From Nicotiana tabacum (taxonomy: Eukaryota; Streptophyta; Magnoliopsida; Solanales; Solanaceae), in the NCBI RefSeq assembly GCF_000715075.1, contig NC_134095.1, positions 67,399,990-67,463,989 on the forward strand: a DNA stretch of 64,000 nt, written 5' to 3'. Under the pieces are notes generated by a model that saw nothing but the letters and a program-made list of their open reading frames with translations, searched no databases and was not told the origin of the DNA. Positions 51,743 to 62,883 of this stretch are shown here, one piece after another (positions within the stretch are counted from its first letter, which is position 1; every line of letters starts with the position of its first letter). The position numbers and the translations under genes are program-made.

Positions 51743-52261
51743 CCAAAAAGTTTTTCTTTATTTCCAAAAAATGTATATATATCTTTATTTGTTGCAAAAA
51801 TATTTGTCTTGCCAAAAAGTCTAGAAAAGTTTTTAGACTCCCAATTTTCAAAACAAAAAATCCAAAAATATTTTCCATTATTGACTTCTTTAGAAAGTCT
51901 TTTTAATTATTAAAAAATATATATATAATAAAATAAAACAAATCCGAAAATATTTTCCTTCTTCTTTAAAAAATTTTTTTAGAAAGCATTTCTTTTATTA
52001 AAGGTAAAATTCCAAAAATATTTTCTTTCTTCTTTAGAATAAGAGAAAACAAATGAAAATTCAGACAAAAAATATCTTCCTTTTACTTTTGCAATTCTCA
52101 AAGTTCAAATCAAAAGAAAAGGAATTCTTACAAGTCTTTCTTTCAAAAAGAAAATCAATCAAAAAAGAATATACTTCCTTTCTTATTTTGAAGCAGTTCT
52201 TTCACAAATTCCAATTAAAAAAAATGTGTTAGTTCATTTACTTATTCATGATCTACCCGAA

Positions 52262-52300
52262 CTACGCGGGTTTGATTCTCACCGGATGTGAGATACGTAG
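52262..52300 (+). ncRNA. Structured two-stem motif, copy A
   Basis: Outer stem CTACG (52262-52266) pairs with CGTAG (52296-52300). Inner stem TCTCAC (52277-52282) pairs with GTGAGA (52288-52293) around loop CGGAT. It is preceded by GA-A and followed by GC. See copies B and C: the inner stem differs but still pairs. RNA function unknown. Confidence 0.6.
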
Positions 52301-52381
52301 GCAACCCTCATCGGGTCCAACCCCACCGTTTTGCTAAAAAAGCCAAAAAACAAACAAATAATGAAAAACATGTCGAATTTT

Positions 52382-52800
52382 AAAAGAGTCGTAAATAAGT
52401 CAGGTGATGTTGTTTTGTCATAAATAGCCGAATGTTCCCGAAAGGGACGCCGAAAGGCTGACTTTGCGTAAACAGCCACCTTTTTGGGTCATTTTTTTAA
52501 AAAAAGATTTGGTCCAGTTGACCCACACAGCCTTAAAAATCTTCGTCCCCGGGACGTTGAAAGGCCGTGCTTGCAATATTGAGTTTTCTAATTTGAAAAA
52601 CGACAAAAGAGTCATAAATAAGTCAGGTGATGCTGTTTTGTCATAAATAGCCGAATGTTCCCGAAAGGGACGCCGGAAGGCTGACTTTGCATAAATAGCC
52701 ACCTTCGGGTCATGTTTAGAATTTTTGGTCCAAGTTGACCCACACAGCCTTATAAATCTTCGTCCCCGAGGCGCTGAAGGGCCGTGTTTGCAACGCCAAG
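52382..52800. repeat. Tandem repeat of 223-bp units in the gypsy leader
   Basis: Two units start at 52382 and 52605. They share AAATAAGTCAGGTGATG, AGCCGAATGTTCCCGAAAGG and GACCCACACAGCCTTA. A degenerate partial third follows (52830-52900). Minisatellites in the untranslated regions are typical of Ogre/Tat elements. Confidence 0.85.
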
Positions 52801-53250
52801 TCTTTTATTGTAATTTGAAAAGAAAAAAAATCAAAGAGTCAGCGGTCATGTGAATACCGTCTTTTGTCATAATAAGCCGAGCCAGCTTCGGCCGCATCTT
52901 AAACCGTTCTTGCCGAAATAGCCTTAGAGTATCTTTCAGTTGTCGAAAGGTTATTTTCGTAAAAGAATGGACAAGTTTGTAAAGTGTCGAAATAATCCTC
53001 CCCGACCTCAAAATTCATGTGAAATTTGGAAGGAGCCACATTTGCAAAAAATAACCATTTGGTTGCATTTGTCGAACAGAGAAAGGGAGCTGGAATTTTG
53101 TTTTTGAGTCTACCAATCTTTTGATTAGAACATGCGGGTTGTTTGATTTTCAAGTTTGCGGGTCATCTTTAAATCCTTGAAACCCAGTTTGTTTCAATAT
53201 GAAAATTGGAAAAAAAATGTTCATTATTGTTTATCTTTTATTGGCCCGAA

Positions 53251-53289
53251 CTACGCAAGGTCTGATTCATGCGGGGACATGATACGTAG
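53251..53289 (+). ncRNA. Structured two-stem motif, copy B
   Basis: Outer stem CTACG (53251-53255) pairs with CGTAG (53285-53289). Inner stem TCATG (53267-53271) pairs with CATGA (53278-53282), loop CGGGGA. It has the same TA spacer before CGTAGG as copy A. The inner-stem bases differ from A and C, but pairing is kept. Confidence 0.6.
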
Positions 53290-53558
53290 GCAATCTCCAT
53301 AAGACTCGACCACCACTAAAATGAAAAAATAATAAAATAAAATAAAAGAAAATAAATAAATATATAATAATAAATAAATAAAAGAGAGTGTGGAAGATTT
53401 TCAGGGGGCACAATTGCCTAACTGCTTGGGTACATTTTTGATATATGATTGTCTGTCCAATGCCCTAACACTAACGTGATGACTTCCCTTTGATGTGTCC
53501 ATATATAGAGAGTGGTTGGTTGTGGTAACTCCTCCCTGCAAAGCAAAATCAAAGGACA

Positions 53559-54191
53559 ATGGCTCAGAACCGCAGAACCGAGTGGGTCGGTACTGATGAC
53601 CGACAACAATTGGTCGAACGGAACAACGGGTTGGTAGAAGAAGTGAAAATGCTGAGACAGCATGTGGCAGACATGTATCAGGCATGGATAACAGGAAAAG
53701 CACCACCCCCTCCACCGCCAAGTCTCTTGAACTCGGTCAATTCCCAAGCACCCAACACCATAATGGAAGATCCCCCATACTCTCCATCCCAACCCACTTA
53801 TGGCAGCCTTCCCAGCTACCCGAGTAGCTCCATCACTCCTCAATGCTTCTCCGCTCCCCAACACCACTTCTTTCCCCGCCATACTTCACTTTCCAGGCAC
53901 CCGGCTCCACAAAATGCCTACCCACCTACACAAGCCTACCAAAAGCCGCCTGGATCAGGTTTCCGGCCCTGTCAACATGCAAGAATGAAAAGGTTGCTGA
54001 AACGAGGAAAGGCTCTCGCCCCCATCGGGGTATCTTATGCCAGTCTGTTTGAAAGGCTAAGGCATGCTGGTTCGATTGAGCCACTCCCCGCATGTACTAT
54101 AAATCCGCTAGCAAGGAGCTTTGATCCGGCAGCACGATGCGCCTACCACTCCAATGTCATAGGGCACAACATTGAGAGCTGTCATAGCTGA
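53559..54191 (+). pseudogene. Shortened Tat/Ogre-type gag
   Basis: It starts MAQNRRTEWVGTDDRQQLVE, with a heptad-like LVERNNGLVEEVKMLRQHV segment, then a Pro-rich linker. The C-terminal part reads FERLRHAGSIEPLP and FDPAARCAYHSNVIGHNIES, followed by C, a CX2HX5HX4C knuckle characteristic of this gag group. The large capsid core normally between these parts is missing. A TGA at 54189-54191 ends the frame, but the same frame continues (REVEKMIREGRVAI) to about 54346. Probably an internal deletion derivative. Confidence 0.75.
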
Positions 54192-54346
54192 AGAAGGGAA
54201 GTAGAGAAAATGATCCGAGAAGGGCGGGTTGCGATTAATAACAGTGACATGGAGCACTCGAACCTCCTCGAGAATTTGCCGACGGAGGTTGATGAGGTTG
54301 AAGCTGGTAATGGTCTTGGCAATATTGATGCAAAGCTCAGTGGCTA

Positions 54347-55769
54347 AGATGCCAAGTTTGATAAAGTGGGAGGACGCTCCGTTCCTTGGTTAGCAAGAGA
54401 GAAGCTTGTGGTGGCTTATTTTGTTGTCATTTCTGTTGTCCGGATTATTAAGGTTGTAATTTGGATTTTGTCCTGTGTCAAACCTTCTTATCTTTCCATT
54501 TTGTCATAGCAGTTTGTTTAAATTTTGTCCAGTTTGTGTTAGGATTTTATTCTGGTTGTTTTGTTTGTTTTTTTATTCAAACCATTTCGCCGGTAGTCTA
54601 ATGCAAAATCTGGTCTTTGATTATTCCCAGTCATCTTTTTGTTTAGTCATTTTATCATTTTTGTTCAATGCCGATTCTAGGGACATGACTTGCGCACCCA
54701 GTTTGGGCCTAGTCTTAAAAGTTAATCATAAAACCCTGGGAAGGTGATCAAAGCATTTTAAGGAAATAAGAACGGTTTGAGATTATTTGGAGCCCGAGTC
54801 ATGTGGAACTGGGGCAAGTTAAACACAAAGAAAACCGTTAAAGAAAGATTCGCCTAAATTGGCATGAGGTTCATTCATAATAATGAGAATGAGAGTGTCG
54901 CCCAACGGTGCTTTAGAAGTGACAAATGAACAAACATATGTTGAACATAATTGTCAAGTCCAGCACCATCGGAAGAGACTATCAATCTATTGTTTAATTG
55001 TGTTGTTTGCACTTGGCATGTTTTGAAGACTGGAATGACGAAGGCATTTTGTTCTGCTACCCAAACACTTTATCCTTCGTTAACCCCTTTTGAGCCTTAT
55101 TTATTTTCCTTTCATACCCCTCGTTCGGAATTAGTAGCAACGAATAGAATACGCAAGCGTGGCAGGTAAACAAAAGAAAAAAAGAGAAAGAACAGAAAAC
55201 AACAAAACGAAAAAAAAAGAAAAGAAAATGGTAACAAAAAAAAAAGTCAAATGAAAAAGAGGAATTGGGAACTACGTTTGACCTGATTCCTCAAAGAGGA
55301 TACGTAGGCGCTTCACGGCTCGGTCATAGTTTTGAAAAATGAAAAAAATTAAGTAAAATATCCCCAAGCAAGAAACTGGGGCAAATGTTGCGTTGATTGT
55401 AAATAAATCTAATTCCGAAGGTTGTAACTAATAACCCAAAATTAATGCGTTTTTGAGCCCTTAATACCCTTTCTTTCTAGCCCTATCCAAAACCCACATT
55501 ACGGTCCAAAGAAAGACCTTCCGATCAGTCTTCAAAAGATGCCAAGTCAGACAAATGAAGAGTCTTACCGGCGAACATAACATTCTGTTCCACAGCAGAA
55601 AGGACTCTAATCTCCAGCAGAAAGAGTCATACCGGCGACACTCCAAATCCCCAGCTGGAAAGTGATACAAATGAGAGAGTCTTATCGGTGAAAACCTTCA
55701 CAGGCACCATAAGGCGATGAAAGCTGAGAGAAAAGCCAAAAATGAGAGAGACTTGATAGTGAACAAAAC
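54347..55769 (+). other. Gypsy 3' region without pol
   Basis: GC-poor non-coding sequence of the type found downstream of pol in Tat elements (for example GGTGGCTTATTTTGTTGTCA). Near 55580-55700 it holds short repeats around CAGCAGAAAG and ATACCGGCGA. It contains structured motif copy C (55272-55307). No coding region supported. Confidence 0.5.
55272..55307 (+). ncRNA. Structured two-stem motif, copy C
   Basis: Outer stem CTACG (55272-55276) pairs with CGTAG (55303-55307). Inner stem TCCTC (55288-55292) pairs with GAGGA (55296-55300), loop AAA. It shares GAACTACG, TGATT and TACGTAGGC with copies A and B. Confidence 0.6.
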
Positions 55770-57006
55770 TTGATTGAAGGCTCCGGAAGAGCCATAATAT
55801 TTCTGTCTAAGGGAACACAACTTATTATAGACAATGCATTGTTCTCCTCCAAGTCCCGAAGAAACTTGTTGAGTTTTATAGATATCCGCCGAAATGGGTA
55901 TCATGTTGAGACGATAGATGAAATGAACAGGGAATATCTTTGTATTACAAAGAATATTTCTGGCCAGAAATGCATTGTAGAAAAGTTACCAACTTTATCT
56001 TCTGGCTTATACTATTCAAAAATTAGTACAATTGAAGCACACTCTATCGTAAACCAGAAGTTTACGGATTCAAATACTTTTGTGCTTTGGCATGGCCGTT
56101 TGGGCCATCCCGAATCAATAATGATGAGACGAATTACTGAAAATTCGAGTGGGCATCCATTAAAGAACTTGAAGATTCTTACAAATGACGAATTTTCTTG
56201 TGATGCTTGTTATCAAGGAAAAATGATCACTAGACCATCATCAATGAAGGTTGGTATTGAATCCCCTGCCTTTTTAGAGCATATACATGGGGATATATGT
56301 GGACCTATTCACCAACCAAGTGGGTTGTTTAGATATTTTATGGTCCTAATAGATGCATCTTCAAGATGGTCTCATGTGTGCCTACTATCATCTCGCAACC
56401 TGGCGTTTACAAAGCTATTAGCCCAAATAATTCGATTAAGGGCACAATTCCCAGATTATCCTATAAAGGCTATTCACCTTGATAATGCTGGAGAATTTTC
56501 ATCTCAAGCTTTTGATGATTATTGTCTATCCGTTGGGATAAAAGTTGAACATCCTGTAGCTTATGTTCATACTCAAAATGGCCTTGCAGAATCATTTATT
56601 AAATGCCTGCAATTGATAGCAAGACCACTATTTATGAAAATAAAATTGCCCACTACTGCTTGGGGTCATGCTATCTTGCATGCAGCATCACTTATTTGTC
56701 TCAGACGACACATTATAATAAATATTCTCCGTCACAATTAGTTTTTGATCATGAACCAAATATTGCCCATCTACGAATTTTCGGATGTGCTGTATATGTG
56801 CTAGTAGCACCACCACAACGTAGTAAGATAGGACCACAAAGAAGGATAGGAATATATGTTGCGTTTGAATCACCCTCTATTATTCGCTATCTTGAACCAT
56901 TAACAGGAGATTTATTTACTGCTCGATTTGTAGATTGTCGGTTTGATGAAACAAATTTTCCACAATTAGGGAGAGAGAAAAATGAAATCAAAAGAGAAAT
57001 TGTGTG
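55770..57006 (+). pseudogene. Copia integrase region (copy 2)
   Basis: The same integrase motifs as copy 1 (WHGRLGHPESIMMRRI, HGDICGPI, HLDNAGEFSS). A one-base loss near 56705, in the segment reading CLRP in copy 1, shifts the frame. The later lesion of copy 1 (near 41788) is absent here. The TGA before the linker (57004-57006) is shared by both copies. Confidence 0.9.
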
Positions 57007-57100
57007 AAAAATTTCATCATTATCTCACTTTGATCCCCGTACCCCTATATGTAATCAGGAGGTCCAGAAGATCATCCATTTACAGAATATAGCAAATCAA

Positions 57101-59134
57101 ATGCCAGACGCATTTACTGATTTGAAAAGGATAACTAAGTCACATATCCCAGCAGAGAATGTGCCTATCCGAATTGATGTCCCAGTAGGACCATCTACTA
57201 GCATGAGAGATAGTGAACCTAAAGCACGCCTGAAGCGTGGTAGGCCTTTGGATTCTAAGGATCGAAATCCTCGAAAAAGAAAATCGACAAATGATCAAAA
57301 CAATACTATGAAGGGATCTCCTAAAGAGACCCAAAATTTGATTAGTTCTGAGATTCCTGAAGAAATTAATGAACCCGAAGCTCATATGAGTGAGGAACTT
57401 TTAATAAGTTCGATCGGTGATGGAATTAATTTAAATCGATCTGAAATAGTGGTGGATAATATTTTTGCATATAATGTTGCACTTAATATTATGCAAGATA
57501 GTGAGGATCTTGAACCTCGATCTGTCGAAGAATGTCGACAAAGATCTGATTGGCCAAAATGGCAAGAGGCAATTCAATCAGAATTGAAGTCACTTACTAA
57601 AAGAGAGGTCTTTGGACCAGTAGTCCAAACACCTGCTGGTATAAAACCAGTTGGTCATAAATGGGTTTTTGTGCGAAAAAGGAATGATAAAAGTGAAGTT
57701 GAAAGATACAAAGCTCGCCTTGTTGCACAAGGATTCTCACAACGACCTGGAATCGATTTTGATGAAACATATTCACCTGTTATGGATGCCATAACATTTC
57801 GATATCTCGTCAGTTTAGCACTACTTGAAAAGCTTGAAATACATCTAATGGATGTAGTTACAACTTATCTGTATGGTTCACTTGATAATGAAGTTTATAT
57901 GAAAATCCCTGAAGGATTTAAAATGCCCGAAGCAAAATCTCAGGAAATGTATTCAATCATATTACAAAGATCTTTGTACGGTTTAAAGCAATCTGGGCGC
58001 ATGTGGTATAATCGCCTTAGTGAATATTTGCTGAAAGAAGGTTACATAAATGATGTTATTTGTCCATGTATTTTTATAAAGAAAATGGCATCAGAATTTG
58101 TTATACTTGTTGTTTATGTTGATGACATAAATCTTGTTGGAACTCCAGAAGAGCTCCAAAAGGCAATTGAATATCTTAAGAAAGAATTTGAGATGAAAGA
58201 TCTTGGAAAGACAAAACTTTGTCTTGGTCTGCAAATTGAACATTTAGCAGACGGGATCTTTATCCATCAATCTGCCTATACAGAAAGGGTCTTAAAACAC
58301 TTTTACATGGACAAAACACACCCATTGAGTACACCAATGGTTGTTCGATCACTTGAAGTGAATAAGGATTTGTTCCGACCTCCAGAAGAGGACGAGGAAC
58401 TCCTTGGTCCTGAAGTACCCTATCTCAGTGCAATTGGTGCACTAATGTATCTTGCTAATGCTACAAGGCCTGACATAGCATTTTCTGTTAATTTACTAGC
58501 AATATATAGTTCTTCTCCTACATGGAGACATTGGAACGGGATTAAGCATATATTGCGATATTTAAAGGGAACTCTTGATATGGGTTTGTTTTATGCTAAC
58601 AAAGATAGTGCAGACCTTGTTGGTTATGCAGATGCAGGTTATTTATCTGATCCCCACAAAGCTCGATCTCAAACCGGCTACGTATTTACATATGGAGGTA
58701 CTATCATATCATGGCGCCCCACAAAGCAATCTATTGTTGCTACATCTTCAAATCACGCTGAGATAATAGCTATTCATGAAGCAAGTAGGGAATGCGTATA
58801 GTTGAGATCAATAATTCATTTTATTCGAGAAAAATGTGGTTTGGAATGTGAGAAAAGACCCACAATTTTATACGAAGACAATGCTGCATGCATAGCCCAA
58901 TTGAAAGGAGGATTTATAAAAGGAGATAGAACGAAGCACATTTCACCAAAATTATTCTACACACACGATCTTCAGAAAAGTGGTGACATTGATGTGCAAC
59001 AAATCCGTTCAAGTGATAATCCAGCAGATTTATTCACTAAATCTTTGCCAACTTCAACTTTTGAGAAGATGGTATACAAGATTGGAATGCGGAGACTCAA
59101 ATATTTGAAACAAAGTTTTCATCAGGGGGAGTAA
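57101..59134 (+). pseudogene. Copia RT-RNase H region (copy 2), one stop
   Basis: A 677-codon frame parallel to copy 1, with YVDDINLVG and ISWRPTKQSIVATSSNHAE. Codon ECV-W became TAG at 58799-58801, dividing it into 566- and 110-residue pieces. The RNase H end ADLFTKSLP is kept. Confidence 0.9.
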
Positions 59135-59335
59135 AATACGCGATGTACTCTTTTTCCCTTACTAAGGTTTTTTCCCATGGAGTTTTCCTTATAAGGTTTT
59201 TAATGAGGCACCTAGCAATGCGTATTACTAAATATGTGTACTCTTTTTCCTTCACTAGGATTTTTTTCCCACGTAGTTTTTCCTAGTGAGGTTTTAATGA
59301 GACACATTATCTTTTAATGAACATCCAAGGGGGAG

Positions 59336-59781
59336 TATTATAAATATATTATATTATGGATGTTCATTTAGTACTCCGTTGTAAATAATCTTCCTGAAGA
59401 AGCTTATCCATATGGGACTCCACCGTAAATATGTTTATCCATTTAGTACTCTATTGGAAATAAGCTTCCTGAAGAAGCTTATCACTTCGGTACCCGGTTA
59501 TGGATAAACATTGCCCTAGGTAGAAGATTATCCATATCGGGTATAATAAGCTTATCCATTCAGTACTCCGTTATGGATAAACATTGTTCTCAGTAGAAGA
59601 TTATCCATATCTGGTATAGTAGCAGCTTACACAGCAGCTTGCAGTAGCAGCTTACACAACAGCTTCCTTTCTTCTATAAATAGAAGAGATTTCAGTTCAT
59701 TATGTACATCAGTTTGAATCAGAATAATATATCAGTTTCTCTCTATACTTGTCTTTACTTTTCAGTCTTTATTTTATAACA
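59336..59781 (+). repeat. Copia 3' LTR, copy 2 (446 bp)
   Basis: It is 25 bp shorter than the copy-1 3' LTR by one minisatellite unit, and differs at about four positions in the 300-bp unique part. CATCG follows at 59782. Confidence 0.93.
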
Positions 59782-61960
59782 CATCGAAAGTAAAGGGCGG
59801 GGGAATGTTGAGTTGTTACGTACCTGTTGAGGACTTCCTTTTTTACTAAGGAGAAAGAATTTTTTTTCTTTCAACCAAAACAAACTTAGCAGGAAAAAGT
59901 GAATAAACAAACTGAAAATAAATAATAAACAAACCTTCTAGCAAAGCTTACCACTGAAACAATGAACAGAAAAAGTTGTAATCCAGCAAGAAAAAATATG
60001 ACTCATATGATTAAATAAAAGATTGTATTATTGCAAAAAAATTCACGCACCAAGAAATTCAGCTTATATACCATAACAAATGAAGAAATGTTTAATTACT
60101 TATGAACTGTATATCCCAAAATAGTAATGTACCTTTTACTTTTTTTTTTATATGCCAAGGTATTGTCGAGATTTGACAATCAATTCATTAAAATATAAAA
60201 ACTTTCTATGCAACTATTGTTGTGTATAGCCAAGCGTCTAGGAAAGGCAAAAGAAAGAGTTACAGAAATTAACAAAACTCAGATGAAAAGTAAAAAGGAA
60301 AGAAAAAAGTTTACCTGATTTGAGAGGTGTATAATGGTGGTGTGTCAGATATACAGATAAATTATGGAATTGCGTTAGCTTATGTTTAGCAATAAATAAA
60401 GATAGAGGGAATGCTCCCGTTTATTAGTATGCATTCTGCGTAACTGTTGAAATTAAAAGGAAGAGAAACCCAAAGGTTAAGATAAAATATTCTAGCTCCT
60501 ATATGTTTTCACTAACCAATGGAGATGAAAGTACTTCAAGTAAATTGGAAAGGCTGCAGTAGTGGATGAAAGTCCAAACATTTGTCCTTTCATTATTATA
60601 TTCATTGAAATTGAAATATACGATTTTTTTGTAATTGAAATTTAGGTTCTTTTCCATAGAAAAACATATATATTGAAATAATGTTCAAGTGAAAGGTAAA
60701 ATAGTCATTAAACTTTTGAGGGACAATTTCGTAATCTAACTTTAAGCTTAGGTCTTCCCGTTTATAATATAGTATGATGATGAGGATGATTTTCTTTTAT
60801 CTTTTTAGTTTTTAATAACTTACACTCTAAATAATTATTTACATTACGGGTGTGTTTGGTATGAAGGTCAAAAAATATTTTTTATTTTTTTATGTTTAGT
60901 TGGCTTAAATATTTTGAAAAATATTTTTCTCATGAACTTATTTTCCTCAAATTGGAGGAAATTGTTAAGATTTTTCAAAACTTTTTTTCAACCATCCCCA
61001 CCTTATTCCCCATCCCCATCCCCACCCACCATCCTACTCCATCCCCCAAACCACCCCTACCCACCCACCCCAACCTCTACATCCCTACCACCCCCACCCT
61101 AAATAGAAATATTATTAAGAGTATTTTTTTTCATGTTGTAGATAGAGTACTTTTTTTTCCAACAAAAATAAGTACATTCTTTTCATGACGTAGAAAAAGT
61201 ATTTTCTTTCATTTCAATAAAACGAGTACTTGGTTTTACGATGTAGAAAAAATATACTTTCATTTCAACAAACTAAATATTTTCGTTTCAACAACTTTGT
61301 ATCTTGCATAATTGTGTTGGGGAAACCTACCTCGTAGAATTGGGTTTAATTGTAAAATTTGAATTATGTGGAAGACGTGTACACAAGGTGACGGTGGGTA
61401 CACGACCTTATATGTGAAAATTTACTGGTTTAGACTCTTAGATTTCTTACATGCATTTAATTGAAGTTGTCATATCATATTTTTATCTTTAATGTCAAGT
61501 ATACTCTTATATGCTTTACTTGAGGTTGTTACCTCTTTTATTGTTGCGTTATTTTTATTTGAAGTTTGCATTACATGTTTACCTCTTTCATTGTTGATTT
61601 ATCCTTATTTGAAGTTGTTATTACATGTTATCACTTTCATGGTTAAGTTTATTCTTATATGCACTTGATTGATGTGTTATTATATGAATTATCTTTCGTT
61701 ATTGAGTTTATTCTTCTGCTTCAATGTGTTGTTGTTGAGATTCTTGCATACATTATTGTTAAGCCATGGGGTTATGCATTGTTGTGATATGGGTATTGTT
61801 ATTTTGGTAATGTTGTAGTATATGAGCACGTGTGGTGCGAGTTGATATGTTGTGCTGTTGTGACTTTGGCACATGTGAAATTGTTGATAAGATTGTAGGG
61901 GTATTTTCACGTGAGTTGTCCATGCTATTACTTTTATTGAAATTTACACATGCAGCGGTA

Positions 61961-62030
<70 letters not shown>

Positions 62031-62883
62031 GTTTGCACATGTGGAGAGATAAGGTGGTATAATTATTGATGCGTGTGTGGCGAGACAAGGCAGACATTTA
62101 CTTTAATTTATTGTTGCGCACACGACGAGACAAGGGGGCTATGTCAGGGATGATTTGTGATGGCCTGAGGGCGTTGTTATTGATGATATTTGTGTGGTGG
62201 TGTGACTTTCTTTCATGCATATTACGGGTTTTGTTGTGTTGTTTCTAATGTGCTACTCGGTATCTCTGATTTTACATATTGACTTGAGTTGTGATAGAAT
62301 AATGGTGGTGTGACTTTCTTATACGTGTCATGCGTATTACGGGTTTTGTTGTGTTGTTTCTAATGTGCTACTCGGTATCTCTGATTTTACATGTTGACTT
62401 GAGTTGTGATAGAATACTTACACAAGCATACATCGTAACATGTCACTTATATCAGCCTAGGAGCATGAATCTTAATGTCCATTGATCATGTACGTCTATT
62501 CTTGTATACCTGCCTTCTGTGGATTGATTGAACTGGTGGAGCGTTAGTCGGATATGTGATATATTCACTGTTGACACATGAGTTGTCCGTGCGAATATGA
62601 AACATTGTTACTATTGGCATGTGAATTGTCCGTGCAATACGTAAGTTATCCGTGCAGATCCGAAATATTGATGTTATTGGCACATGAGTTGTTCGTGAAG
62701 TACATGAGTTGTCCGTGTGATTGTGATTAATAACGTGGGCACGAGGTGCCATGTGTATTTATTTATTATAATTATCCCGCGGTTGATCACCTACTATATT
62801 GAACTGTTAAAAAGGCTAAGTAAAAAGGGTTAATGCATCTATAACACTCGGCTTGCCTAGCTTTCACGAGTAGGCACCATCAC
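59782..62883. other. Repeat-rich spacer, second copy
   Basis: It is the duplicate of 44747-47881, including the 142-bp unit, the MITE-like end, the compound microsatellite (about 61962-62027) and the 108-bp tandem pair. No gene. Confidence 0.9.
61962..62027. repeat. (TG)n(TA)n microsatellite, second copy
   Basis: A shorter version of the tract at 46912-47025. GCAGCGGTA interrupts the boundary before a short TG run. Confidence 0.95.

Larger units (their letters stand above)
50750..55769 (+). mobile_element. Tat/Ogre-like gypsy internal region, pol-less, truncated at duplication junction
   Basis: It follows the putative LTR. It has a long untranslated region with a 223-bp tandem repeat and two structured motifs, then a shortened gag (53559-54191). 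There is no protease, RT, RNase H or integrase. After gag it passes straight to sequence that looks like the element's 3' region, with a third structured motif. No 3' LTR follows, because the segmental-duplication junction at 55769/55770 cuts it off. This looks like a non-autonomous derivative. AT-rich stretches (51320-52240) hold nothing else. Confidence 0.65.
55770..59781 (+). mobile_element. Copia element, second copy, 5' truncated by the duplication
   Basis: It begins after the protease motif and lacks the 5' LTR, gag and protease. The integrase, RT, RNase H and 3' LTR are present. It is not an independent insertion: its right flank is the same as that of copy 1. Confidence 0.95.

Noticed and set aside
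53418..53882. 154-residue - strand frame opposite the gypsy gag
   Set aside because: It lies antisense to a recognisable gag, with no domain or splice support.
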